This document shows, one piece after another, positions 1 to 6,591 of a stretch of 30,054 nt of DNA. The DNA is taken from the NCBI GenBank assembly GCA_003151665.1, contig PLYD01000282.1:1-30054 (forward strand). Direction: 5' to 3'. The translations under genes were made by a program, and so were the position numbers. Under the pieces are notes generated by a model that searched no databases, was not told the DNA's origin, and worked only from the letters and a program-made list of their open reading frames with translations. This DNA is from Candidatus Dormiibacterota bacterium (GTDB lineage: Bacteria > Chloroflexota > Dormibacteria > Dormibacterales > Dormibacteraceae). Each line of letters opens with the position of its first letter. The stretch's first letter is position 1.

Positions 1-80
1 TGGAATTGGCATTCCGGTTGACGCTAGTCAGTGGCGGGATCGTTGTCGTGACCCTGCTCGCTGCGGGCGTTTCACTGTAG
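1..80 (+). CDS. C-terminal end of an upstream membrane protein (partial)
   Basis: Reading from base 3, 25 codons run to a TAG at 78-80. They encode a hydrophobic tail containing SGGIVVVTLLAAGVSL, which looks like a last membrane helix. The stop lies 2 nt before the ATG of the next gene, so the two are probably co-transcribed. Too little is present to name a family. A prenyltransferase or other integral membrane enzyme would fit the lipid-modifying neighbours, but that is a guess. Confidence 0.4.
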   Translation, partial: ELAFRLTLVSGGIVVVTLLAAGVSL

Positions 81-82
81 AG

Positions 83-646
83 ATGAAGGCGCTACGCGTC
101 CCTAAGTGGTACCTCGTTGTCATCGGTGCGGTCGCCGTTCAAAGGCTGGGTGAGCTCGCCATTTCGCGCTCAAACGAAGCTGGCATCCGGGGCGTCCGTG
201 CTGCTTCGAGCACTTACCCGCTGATGGTTTTAGCTCACGTCGGACTCGTCACCTTGCCGCTTCTCGAGGTGGCGCTGCGAGGGTCGGCTCGCCGGCCAAG
301 ATGGCCGTGGGTGGCTTTGCTGGCGGGCGCGACCTGCCTACGCTATTGGAGCATTCGTAGCCTTGGACGTTCATGGAACGTTCGCGCGACAGTGCCCGAC
401 AATCTGCGACCGGTTGAAACCGGCCCGTACGCTTACATCCGACATCCAAATTACCTGGCTGTAATTCTCGAGTTCGCAGCCCTGCCGCTCATCGCCGGCG
501 CCTGGCGCAGTGCACTCAGCCTCTCCGTCCTCAACGCGCTCGTCCTAGTTGACAGAATTCGTGCTGAGGAAATGCTGCTCGATGCTTCCCCTGCCTACCG
601 GCACGCCTTCGCGAGGCGCCACCGCTTTATACCCGGAGTGTTTTGA
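83..646 (+). CDS. Isoprenylcysteine carboxyl methyltransferase family (SrsB-like) membrane methyltransferase
   Basis: A 187-aa integral membrane protein with several hydrophobic stretches. Near residues 113-135 it carries the family signature GPYAYIRHPNYL followed by hydrophobic residues, which binds S-adenosylmethionine in ICMT/PEMT-type enzymes. The C-terminal RAEEMLL...YRHAFARRHRFIPG stretch is also typical. In Streptomyces a protein of this family (SrsB) O-methylates alkylresorcinols made by the type III PKS SrsA. The convergent PKS and FAD enzyme here suggest the same kind of job, but this is inferred from family and context. It follows a membrane-protein gene by 2 nt. Its 3' end overlaps the convergent PKS gene by about 100 nt. 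Confidence 0.75.
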   Translation: MKALRVPKWYLVVIGAVAVQRLGELAISRSNEAGIRGVRAASSTYPLMVLAHVGLVTLPLLEVALRGSARRPRWPWVALLAGATCLRYWSIRSLGRSWNVRATVPDNLRPVETGPYAYIRHPNYLAVILEFAALPLIAGAWRSALSLSVLNALVLVDRIRAEEMLLDASPAYRHAFARRHRFIPGVF

Positions 647-1678
647 CGGCATCCAAGCGAGGTGCATGAGCTCGATCGAAACGCCGGGCCCAAGACCCAG
701 ACCAAGACCCTGAAGCGCTGTCTCGGCGGGAGTCTCGATGAGCCTTTGCAAAACGAAGAAGATTGCCGCCGACGATGTATTCCCGATCGCAGTGAACACC
801 TCTCGTGACATGTCGAGCGCATCAGGCGGAAGCGTAAGGGTCTCTTCGAGCACGTCGAATATTCGAGGACCGGCCGCATGTGCTGCCACAAAGTCGAACG
901 AGGCAAGGCCGCAAGCAGCCATGAATCGATCGACGACTGGACGCAGTTCACCTGCCAGCAGCCGCGCAAGACGCCGGTCCAGGACGACATGAAATCCTCC
1001 GTCGCGCAGGGCGAACCCAAGAAGATGAGTTGACCTTGGTACAAGATGCGAGGCAGTTTGCAGCACCGTTAGCCCGGTGCCCGGGTTATCTGAACCATCC
1101 AGAACGGCAGCGCCCGCCCCATCCCCGAATACGAGGCAAGCGGTCAGGTTGTCGACTGAATGGTCCGCCGCGTGAAAGTTGAGCGAAGGCAGCTCAACCG
1201 CCATTACCAGGACCCTGTGCTCCGGGAAGGCCAATATATGCCGATGAGCGATCGCGATCGCCGATGCACCGGCTGAGCAGCCGAGCTCAGTGATGGGAAC
1301 CCGGATGACGTCACAGCGGAGCCCGAGCTCTTCGACGAGATACACATCAAGGGATGGCACCAAGTAACCGGTACATGAGACTGTCACCAGCATGTCTACA
1401 TCGCGTCCGCTGATACCGGCCGCCAGCAGCGCCTCGCTCGCGGCCTGACCTACAAGTCGTTTTGCATGCTTGAGGTAAGAATCGTGGAGTTCGGTCAGGC
1501 CGCGCGGCTGGAGTTGACGCTCTAAGGGCTCACATAAGTAGCGCGTCCCCAAGTCAGTTTTGGTCTCGATCAACCGATCGAGTTGGGGCCAAAAGCGGCG
1601 TAGGGCGGCGAGCGCAATCGCCGGTTCGACCAAATGGTCAGGTAGGGCGGTTGCAACAGACCGGATGTTCGTGCCCAT
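545..1678 (-). CDS. Type III polyketide synthase (chalcone/stilbene synthase family)
   Basis: From the ATG at 1678 this is a 377-aa thiolase-fold enzyme with the full catalytic triad: Cys134 in ELGCSAGA, His267 in AAHAAGPRI and Asn300 in GNTSSA. The near C-terminal GLGPGVSIEL matches the usual end of the fold. Such enzymes extend an acyl-CoA starter with malonyl-CoA to give pyrones or resorcinols. The start was chosen because its ATG shares a base with the TGA of the upstream oxidoreductase (TGATG), implying coupled translation. A longer start at 1723 is possible. About 36 residues beyond the normal end of the fold are encoded antisense to the methyltransferase gene. With that gene and the FAD enzyme it resembles the Streptomyces srsABC module. 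The exact product is unknown. Confidence 0.85.
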   Translation of the reverse strand: MGTNIRSVATALPDHLVEPAIALAALRRFWPQLDRLIETKTDLGTRYLCEPLERQLQPRGLTELHDSYLKHAKRLVGQAASEALLAAGISGRDVDMLVTVSCTGYLVPSLDVYLVEELGLRCDVIRVPITELGCSAGASAIAIAHRHILAFPEHRVLVMAVELPSLNFHAADHSVDNLTACLVFGDGAGAAVLDGSDNPGTGLTVLQTASHLVPRSTHLLGFALRDGGFHVVLDRRLARLLAGELRPVVDRFMAACGLASFDFVAAHAAGPRIFDVLEETLTLPPDALDMSREVFTAIGNTSSAAIFFVLQRLIETPAETALQGLGLGLGPGVSIELMHLAWMPSKHSGYKAVAPREGVPVGRGSIEQHFLSTNSVN

Positions 1679-2811
1679 CAGAAGCCGCCCAATGCTGCCC
1701 AGTCTCTTGGGCTGAGCGACCACAGGCTGCGACTGCCTTCGTTCACTTCCAGGAGCCGGTCAAGTGCGACCGGACGCTTGGACAAGCCGCGGATCGCTCT
1801 ACGCCCCAATGCTGCGGTGTTAGTGAGTGCGAGTGCGAGACGACCCATAAATAATCGCCTTTGCCACTGCTTTGCCTCCCAATGGCGGTACGCACCACTC
1901 GCGTCCGCGTCGTTTATCAGAAGGTGTGACAGTTTGCTGGCCGCAACAAAGCCTGCGGTCATGCCGTCACCGGTGAGAGGGTCGAGAAAGCCGGCCGCGT
2001 CCCCGATCAAAAACACCCGCCGAGACGCAATGTTTGACGGTCGGGTCCAGAATGGACCCGCTCCATGGATCGTCGTTTGCTGGCAACCTGCTAGCTCGGG
2101 GTGGGCCTGGGCCACTCGTCGCGAGTAGCTCTCACGCACAGTGACGCCTCGAGGCCGAAGGTGACCTTTGGCCCCTAGCAGCGCGACGAGCAGCTCATCG
2201 CGACTGCTCGGGGCAAGGTAGACCTCGCAGCCATCTAGGAGGGTGATTAAGACCCGATCGATCCCATGGTCCCGCGCCGCAAGGTGGCCGACTAGACCGT
2301 AGCGTCTGGAGCGTGCCGGGCGCGACCAGCCCATCCAGGTTGCTACGCGCGAGCGGATGCCGTCGGCCCCTACCAAGAACCTGGCGACAATCTCGCCTTG
2401 CGTAGTTCCCAACAAGACTCCATCGGATCCCACTTGCACGTCGCGCGCATCGCAGCCGAACGCCGTTTCAACGTTCTGCGTACCATCGGCATGATCAGCA
2501 AGCATCTTGTCGAAGCCCGTACGCCTCGTGCCTCGTCCGACCGAGCCCGTCATGAACTTACCCTCGGCGCGACCATGCCCGGGTACGTGATAGGTCACAC
2601 CGGAGATGGATGGAAAATCTCGGAGTCCGATCCCCAATTCCTCCAGCACACGGTTACCCGCTGGCATAAGGCCTTCGCCGCACGGTTTGTCGCGGGGAAA
2701 TTGACAACGGTCGATGAGCAGCGTCTGGCAGCCGGCTCTTCCAAGCATGATGGCCAAAGCGGATCCCACGGGACCCGCGCCAACGATGACGACGTCGGCG
2801 TCCATCCCCAT
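1678..2811 (-). CDS. FAD-dependent oxidoreductase (geranylgeranyl reductase/UbiH-like, SrsC-like)
   Basis: About 377 aa from the ATG at 2811 (2805 is an alternative). The N-terminal dinucleotide fold has VVIVGAGPVGSALA. A PCGEGLMPAG stretch follows, and later GDAAGFLDPLTGDGMTAG, the second FAD/ribityl motif of aromatic hydroxylases and geranylgeranyl reductases. The open frame continues upstream to 3066, but that extension has no family-like sequence, so the internal start is preferred. It is the first gene of a two-gene operon with the PKS. In srs-type pathways a flavoprotein (SrsC) hydroxylates the resorcinol ring, and that is the best guess here. A prenyl-reductase role cannot be excluded. 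Confidence 0.75.
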   Translation of the reverse strand: MGMDADVVIVGAGPVGSALAIMLGRAGCQTLLIDRCQFPRDKPCGEGLMPAGNRVLEELGIGLRDFPSISGVTYHVPGHGRAEGKFMTGSVGRGTRRTGFDKMLADHADGTQNVETAFGCDARDVQVGSDGVLLGTTQGEIVARFLVGADGIRSRVATWMGWSRPARSRRYGLVGHLAARDHGIDRVLITLLDGCEVYLAPSSRDELLVALLGAKGHLRPRGVTVRESYSRRVAQAHPELAGCQQTTIHGAGPFWTRPSNIASRRVFLIGDAAGFLDPLTGDGMTAGFVAASKLSHLLINDADASGAYRHWEAKQWQRRLFMGRLALALTNTAALGRRAIRGLSKRPVALDRLLEVNEGSRSLWSLSPRDWAALGGF

Positions 2812-3163
2812 TAGCCCACGATACCCGCTCCGCCGTCGCGACGAGAAATCAATTGGGCGACGCTGGCGGAAGTGAGCGGCGCAAGCAAGGGGCGGAGGCA
2901 ATTGGTGTCGTAAGAGCCTTGAAGGAAGGACCCCGCTTTCCGAGACGATTTCATGCGGACCCGTGTCGCGCATACTTCGCACTGATGCCGGAGTTCGCGA
3001 GTTAGGACCCGACTCTAAGTTCCGGTTGTACCCATTTAGCGAACACGACGCATCCAGGGATGCCAATCTGGTCGAAATAGAGCGCCTTAAAGCAACTGTG
3101 AAACGACTGCAAGAGCTTTGATCAGCCGCGAGATGCGGTCCACGATGTCGTCCAGGGCCCTAG

Positions 3164-3187
3164 GTTCATGCAGTAGTTCATGTAGTA
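3164..3187. repeat. Two tandem copies of GTTCATGYAGTA
   Basis: Two adjacent 12-bp units differ by one base (3164-3175 and 3176-3187), about 105 nt before the tRNA-Pro fragment. Short direct repeats beside a tRNA 3' end are what arm-type sites of tyrosine integrases look like. That role is inference, since no integrase gene is present. Confidence 0.6.
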
Positions 3188-3293
3188 ATCCTGTCGATCC
3201 CGGTGGACGAAATCGTACTGAAAATGTCTGGCGCGGCCTCGAAATGTGCTCAAAACCCTCGTAACCGGTCTCGGTGGACGAGACCGCGTAGAT

Positions 3294-3338
3294 TTCGGGA
3301 CCGTGAGGCCGAGGGTTCAAATCCCTCGCCCCCGACCA
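3294..3338 (+). repeat. 3' half of tRNA-Pro(CGG): putative attachment-site scar
   Basis: The segment starts with the anticodon loop TTCGGGA (anticodon CGG at 3296-3298). A stem-strand remnant CCGT follows, then a T arm with a perfect 5-bp stem around TTCAAAT (GAGGG/CCCTC), the acceptor strand GCCCCCG, discriminator A and CCA (3336-3338). The 5' half is missing: no CGGGGGC acceptor strand or D arm lies upstream. A second copy is at 22637-22681. A fragment running from the anticodon loop to CCA is the usual core of tRNA-integrating elements. Confidence 0.7.
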
Positions 3339-3433
3339 AAATCAAGTTCAAAATCGACGATTTCGCGCGCTATCTGGAGCCGCTGGATCTCGGCTGGATC
3401 ACCGATTTCCCGACGTATGGCATAATGTATGGC

Positions 3434-3652
3434 ATGAAGCGGACGACCATCTACCTGCCTGAAGACTTGAAAGGAAGCCTTGCGCGAGCGGCGCATGAGG
3501 ACGGGCGGACTGAGGCGGACTTGATCCGCGAGGGGATCGAGACTTTCCTGCGCTCGCGCCGCCCAGAGCCGCGTGTCCCCTTGTTTACGAGCGGCAAACC
3601 CGATCTAGCCGAGAACGTCGACAAGTTACTTGCCGGCTTCGGCGAGGGGTGA
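3434..3652 (+). CDS. vapB: VapB-type antitoxin (ribbon-helix-helix)
   Basis: A 72-aa protein starting MKRTTIYLPEDL, the typical beta strand of an RHH DNA-binding domain, followed by two helices (to about residue 42). Its C-terminal tail, from about residue 45, would wrap the toxin. An ATG three codons upstream (3425) is equally possible. Its TGA overlaps the GTG start of the PIN-domain gene (GTGA). Antitoxins of this family neutralise VapC and repress their own promoter. It lies directly next to the tRNA scar, a common place for toxin-antitoxin pairs that stabilise islands. Confidence 0.85.
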   Translation: MKRTTIYLPEDLKGSLARAAHEDGRTEADLIREGIETFLRSRRPEPRVPLFTSGKPDLAENVDKLLAGFGEG

Positions 3653-4059
3653 TCCTACTCGATACCAGCGGTTTGTTGGCTGCTCTCGACTCCAGCCAGA
3701 ACCGGCATGCGCAAGCCGCCGCCGCCCTTCGCACCGTCAGCGGACCACTTCTCCTGTCGCCTTTTGTCCTGGCCGAGCTCGACTACCTGCTGGCCACCAG
3801 GGTCGGCGTTCGTGCCCAACGAGCGCTGCTGGACGAAGTGGCCCGGGGTGCCTACCGGTTGGAGCCTTTCACAACCGAGGACGTAGCAGCGGCTGCTCTT
3901 GTCCTCAGACGGTATCGCGACCTTGAAATTGGCCTAGCCGACGCGTCAATCGTGGTTCTCGCCGAGCGCTACGCGGTTCTCGACGTGCTGACCCTCGACC
4001 ATCGGCATTTCCAGGCCCTGCGAGGACCGAGAGGGCGACGTTTTCGAATTCACCCATGA
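3649..4059 (+). CDS. vapC: VapC-type PIN-domain ribonuclease toxin
   Basis: 136 aa from a GTG that overlaps the antitoxin stop. The PIN acidic residues are present: Asp5 (LLDTSGL), Glu43 (LAELDYLL), Asp98 (GLADASIVVLAE) and Asp117 (LTLDHRHF). These bind the metal ions used to cleave RNA, often tRNA or rRNA in VapC proteins. Length and motifs look complete and active. It forms a two-gene operon with vapB. Confidence 0.88.
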   Translation: MILLDTSGLLAALDSSQNRHAQAAAALRTVSGPLLLSPFVLAELDYLLATRVGVRAQRALLDEVARGAYRLEPFTTEDVAAAALVLRRYRDLEIGLADASIVVLAERYAVLDVLTLDHRHFQALRGPRGRRFRIHP

Positions 4060-4115
4060 GCTGATTCCTGAATCGGTGACTGCGTCTCGAAGCTACGCCC
4101 GAAGACGTACGGGCA

Positions 4116-4152
4116 GGACCGTGAGGCCCGGTTCAAAGTCCGGGCCGCCGAC
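4116..4152 (+). repeat. Degenerate tRNA-Pro 3' fragment
   Basis: It shares GGACCGTGAGGC with the pieces at 3298, 22641, 22863 and 22924. A 5-bp T-arm stem CCCGG/CCGGG follows, then CCGCCGA in place of the acceptor strand, with no CCA. It is too damaged to be a tRNA. Confidence 0.5.
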
Positions 4153-4410
4153 TCTTTCAGACCCAGAGATTTTGTTGAACCAGAATCTTGCTTGTACTCC
4201 GGCTCTGACCGCAGCCAGTCGCCGCCAGACCAATGAAGTCAGCGGCCGTGTCCGCGACGGAATGCCGGCGATGATGCGCCGGATGATTGGGAAGTCGGGC
4301 AGCTAAACAGCCTGCTCTGCTAACCCAGTTACGCCAGCGTCATCCAGAGGGTAACCGAAGCCAGGAAACGAACAACCTCGAATCTCAGCCTGTCGTTCGC
4401 CTGAGGCAAT

Positions 4411-4428
4411 GTCGAAGAGTTTGTCGAA
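4411..4428 (+). promoter_or_regulatory. Paired GTCGAA motif upstream of fas1
   Basis: GTCGAA at 4411-4416 and again at 4423-4428, a 12-nt period, 143 nt before the fas1 ATG. It belongs to a five-member family (GTCKAA-N6-GTCKAA) upstream of fas1, fas2, SOUL, the crt operon and the pseudo-receiver/fni operon, always facing the gene. It is a candidate operator for the MerR-type regulator at 8919-9590. Confidence 0.6.
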
Positions 4429-4570
4429 GCGAGGGCCGTCTGCCCCGCAGAAGTGTTGGAGCTGGCGGATTACCACTCCTGACGGCGGTTCGCGCGGCCG
4501 CCAACGGCGGAGTCCATTCGGACTTCAGTTCCAACAATCAGGCGTGTTCAATCACCCAAGGAGTGAAGAA

Positions 4571-5119
4571 ATGAGTATTGGAAACAGGTACCTGGCACTG
4601 GCGGCGGTCGCCGTCAGTGGAATGCTTCTGGCCGCCTGTGGCACCACGAGCAGCAGCTCGATGGTCGCCTCGCCGGCTGCAACGCCGGCTGCAACGCAGA
4701 ACATAGTGCAGATCGCGGCGGGCAACTCCGACTTGTCGACTCTCGTCGCGGCAGTCAAGGCGGCGGGCCTAGTTGACACACTGTCGGGTGCCGGTCCGTT
4801 CACCGTGTTTGCTCCGACCAACGAGGCATTCGCGGCTCTTCCGGCAGGGACGCTCGACTCACTGCTCAAGCCCGAGAACAAGGGCACGCTGACGAGCATC
4901 CTCACCTACCACGTCGTTTCTGGCTCGGTGTTTGCCAAGGACATCACGGCCGGTAGCGTAATGACCGTCAACGGTGCGAAGTTCACCATTTCGATCGACA
5001 ACGGCTCGGTCTTCATCACCGACGGTAAAGGCAACAAGGCCAAGATCGTCAAGACCGACATTGCGGCGACCAACGGCGTGATCCACGTCATCGACGCGGT
5101 GCTGCTTCCCGCGAGCTGA
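4571..5119 (+). CDS. FAS1 (fasciclin) domain lipoprotein
   Basis: 182 aa. The ATG at 4571 follows a good ribosome site (AAGGAGTGA). Residues 1-25 form a lipoprotein signal peptide with lipobox LLAAC (Cys25), then a low-complexity Ser/Ala/Pro linker, then one FAS1 domain (about 45-182). That domain has the H1 (FTVFAPTNEAF), central (ILTYHVVSG) and H2 (NGVIHVIDAVLLP) motifs. It should be anchored outside the membrane. FAS1 domains mediate adhesion or bind small ligands, and some (AstaP of green microalgae) bind carotenoids. It is nearly identical to the third FAS1 gene (6025) in the domain. A hairpin terminator follows. Confidence 0.9.
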   Translation: MSIGNRYLALAAVAVSGMLLAACGTTSSSSMVASPAATPAATQNIVQIAAGNSDLSTLVAAVKAAGLVDTLSGAGPFTVFAPTNEAFAALPAGTLDSLLKPENKGTLTSILTYHVVSGSVFAKDITAGSVMTVNGAKFTISIDNGSVFITDGKGNKAKIVKTDIAATNGVIHVIDAVLLPAS

Positions 5120-5180
5120 CCGCACATACGGTTTCAACCGGAGAGCCTCCAAGGCCTAGAGTCCCTTGCGCTCAAAGATA

Positions 5181-5217
5181 GCCCGGGTCCGAAAGGGCTC
5201 GGGCCTCTCTCTATTTG
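5181..5217 (+). terminator. Rho-independent-like terminator after fas1
   Basis: A 10-bp stem (5181-5190 with 5195-5204, two G-U pairs) closes a GAAA tetraloop. It is followed by the pyrimidine-rich CTCTCTCTATTT, 61 nt after the fas1 stop. Confidence 0.65.
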
Positions 5218-5260
5218 TAGGCGGTTGGACCTTCTGACAGCCGTCATCGACGGGAGCTGT

Positions 5261-5278
5261 GTCGAAGAGTTTGTCGAA
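5261..5278 (+). promoter_or_regulatory. Paired GTCGAA motif upstream of fas2
   Basis: GTCGAA at 5261-5266 and 5273-5278, 12-nt period, 107 nt before the fas2 ATG. The downstream leader shares CGCAGAA, CGATTA-like, ACTCCTGACGG and CGCGCGGCC blocks with the fas1 leader, so the whole control region seems to have been duplicated or conserved. Confidence 0.6.
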
Positions 5279-5384
5279 TGACAGGCCACTTGCTTCGCAG
5301 AAAGTAGTCGAGCGGGCCGATTAATACTCCTGACGGGCGGCTCGCGCGGCCGGCCAAGTCCATCACATTCACAAGGAGGGATAC

Positions 5385-5942
5385 ATGCGCCGGATTTTCG
5401 TAGGACTTTTCGCCGGATTGATAGCCGCGGCACTCGGCTCAGGCAGCCTGCCGGTCGCCGCATCGGGAGGCTCTCAGACGATCGTCGGGATCGCCGCGAG
5501 CAACCCAGACTTCTCGACACTCGTTGCAGCCGTCAGCTGCACTGGCCTCGTGCCCGCGCTCAACGGCTCGACCCGCTACACCGTCTTCGCGCCGACCAAC
5601 GAAGCTTTCGCCAAGCTCGGCCTCAACGCTTCGAACGTCTGCACTGCGCTTCCGAAAGCGACCCTGACCAACATCCTGCTGTACCACGTCACCAAGGGCA
5701 CCCGACTCGCCAACAGGGTCGTGCCGACGGGCGATCACAAGATCAGGACGATCGAGACACTGCTTGGGGACCAGTCCTTCAAGGTGAACCGTGCAGCCAC
5801 GATCTTCACCACGAGCGGCGGCATGAGCCATATCGTCGCGACCAACATCAGGGCCTCCAACGGCGTGATCCACGTCATCGACACAGTGCTCATCCCGGGC
5901 GCCAGCAGCGACCAGGAGAGCGAGCAGGGGGGAGACAACTAG
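5385..5942 (+). CDS. Secreted FAS1 (fasciclin) domain protein
   Basis: 185 aa, with AAGGAGGG before the ATG. An N-terminal signal peptide (about residues 1-27, ending near PVAAS) has no lipobox cysteine, so the protein is probably secreted. The single FAS1 domain (about 31-173) has YTVFAPTNEAF, ILLYHVTKG and NGVIHVIDTVLIP. Cysteines 52 and 87 could form a disulfide, unlike the other two FAS1 proteins. The acidic tail after residue 173 is extra. It is more diverged from fas1 and fas3 than they are from each other. Confidence 0.88.
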   Translation: MRRIFVGLFAGLIAAALGSGSLPVAASGGSQTIVGIAASNPDFSTLVAAVSCTGLVPALNGSTRYTVFAPTNEAFAKLGLNASNVCTALPKATLTNILLYHVTKGTRLANRVVPTGDHKIRTIETLLGDQSFKVNRAATIFTTSGGMSHIVATNIRASNGVIHVIDTVLIPGASSDQESEQGGDN

Positions 5943-5950
5943 TCCCCATT

Positions 5951-5973
5951 GACTTAGGAAGCTCGGCTAAGTC
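5951..5973. repeat. Inverted repeat between fas2 and fas3
   Basis: A perfect 7-bp arm GACTTAG (5951-5957) pairs with CTAAGTC (5967-5973) across a 9-nt loop. There is no T run, so this may be an attenuator, processing site or operator rather than a simple terminator. Confidence 0.4.
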
Positions 5974-6024
5974 GGGCTTCGCAGTTACAGCAATCAGCAT
6001 TCATCACTGAGGAGTGAAAACAAA

Positions 6025-6486
6025 ATGAGCATCACTGACCGAACCGCTATGCCGGTTGCAGCGCACGACATCGTGCAGATCGCGGCGGGCAACACCGACT
6101 TCTCGACGCTCGTCGCTGCTGTCAAGGCCGCTGGCCTCGTTGAGACCCTGTCGGGCGCCGGTCCGTTCACGGTATTCGCGCCGATGAACCCGGCATTTGC
6201 GGCCCTCCCCGCGGGCACGCTCGACTCGCTGCTGAAGCCCGAGAACAAGGGCACCCTGGCCGCGATCCTCACCTATCACGTCGTCTCTGGATCGGTATAC
6301 GCAAAGGACGTCAAGCCGGGTGACGTGATGACCGTCAACGGCGCGAAGTTCACCGTTTCCGTCGACAACGGCTCAGTTTTCATCCACGACGGTAAGGGCA
6401 ACAAAGCCAAGATCGTCAAGACGGACATCGAGGCGACTAACGGCGTGATTCACGTCGTCGACGCGGTGCTGCTCCCCGCGAGCTAG
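6025..6486 (+). CDS. FAS1 (fasciclin) domain protein without signal peptide
   Basis: 153 aa, with GAGGAGTGA before the ATG. The FAS1 domain (about 15-153) is almost identical to that of the lipoprotein at 4571, including the MTVNGAKFT region and the VLLPAS end. The signal peptide, lipobox and linker are gone: the protein begins [15 protein letters not shown] and has no export signal, so it is predicted to stay in the cytoplasm. It has no paired GTCGAA motif of its own and lies 82 nt after fas2, so it is probably read with fas2. It looks like a recent duplicate retargeted by loss of the signal, or a duplicate losing function. Confidence 0.85.
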   Translation: MSITDRTAMPVAAHDIVQIAAGNTDFSTLVAAVKAAGLVETLSGAGPFTVFAPMNPAFAALPAGTLDSLLKPENKGTLAAILTYHVVSGSVYAKDVKPGDVMTVNGAKFTVSVDNGSVFIHDGKGNKAKIVKTDIEATNGVIHVVDAVLLPAS

Positions 6487-6546
6487 CGCCACACGGCTCC
6501 AACACCAGTGGCTTGAGGGAACCCCTAGCCCTCGAGTTCCAAGACG

Positions 6547-6582
6547 AGCCCGGGTCCGAGAAGACCCGGGCTTCGTCATTCT
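6547..6582. terminator. Shared terminator between fas3 and fni
   Basis: A perfect 10-bp GC-rich stem (6547-6556 with 6563-6572), loop CGAGAA, then TCGTCATTCTT. It sits between two convergent genes and could stop transcription mainly from the fas side. Confidence 0.75.
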
Positions 6583-6591
6583 TCGGAAGCC

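Larger units (their letters stand above)
2812..3433. other. Intergenic region with tRNA scar and a 12-bp tandem repeat
   Basis: This 620-nt gap holds no convincing gene. It contains a tandem 12-bp repeat, GTTCATGYAGTA twice (3164-3187), a 7-bp hairpin (about 3267-3285), the 3' half of a tRNA-Pro (3294-3338), and then AT-richer DNA resembling the segment after the copy at 22637. A 77-codon open frame on the minus strand (3087-3320) runs through the tRNA piece and is not credible as a whole. Confidence 0.6.
4060..4570. other. Intergenic region: degenerate tRNA-like fragment and fas1 leader
   Basis: No credible gene. At 4116-4152 there is GGACCGTGAGGCC followed by a T-arm-like hairpin around TTCAAAG and an acceptor-like tail, a decayed relative of the tRNA-Pro fragments. 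The second half (4411-4570) is the fas1 leader. About 95 nt of it, from the paired GTCGAA motif to CGCGCGGCC, resembles the fas2 leader (5261-5356). Confidence 0.55.

Noticed and set aside
3087..3320. 77-codon minus-strand frame
   Set aside because: Runs antisense through the tRNA-Pro fragment; the first half is the known kind of spurious peptide from tRNA DNA. Only its last 30 codons look protein-like, which is too little.
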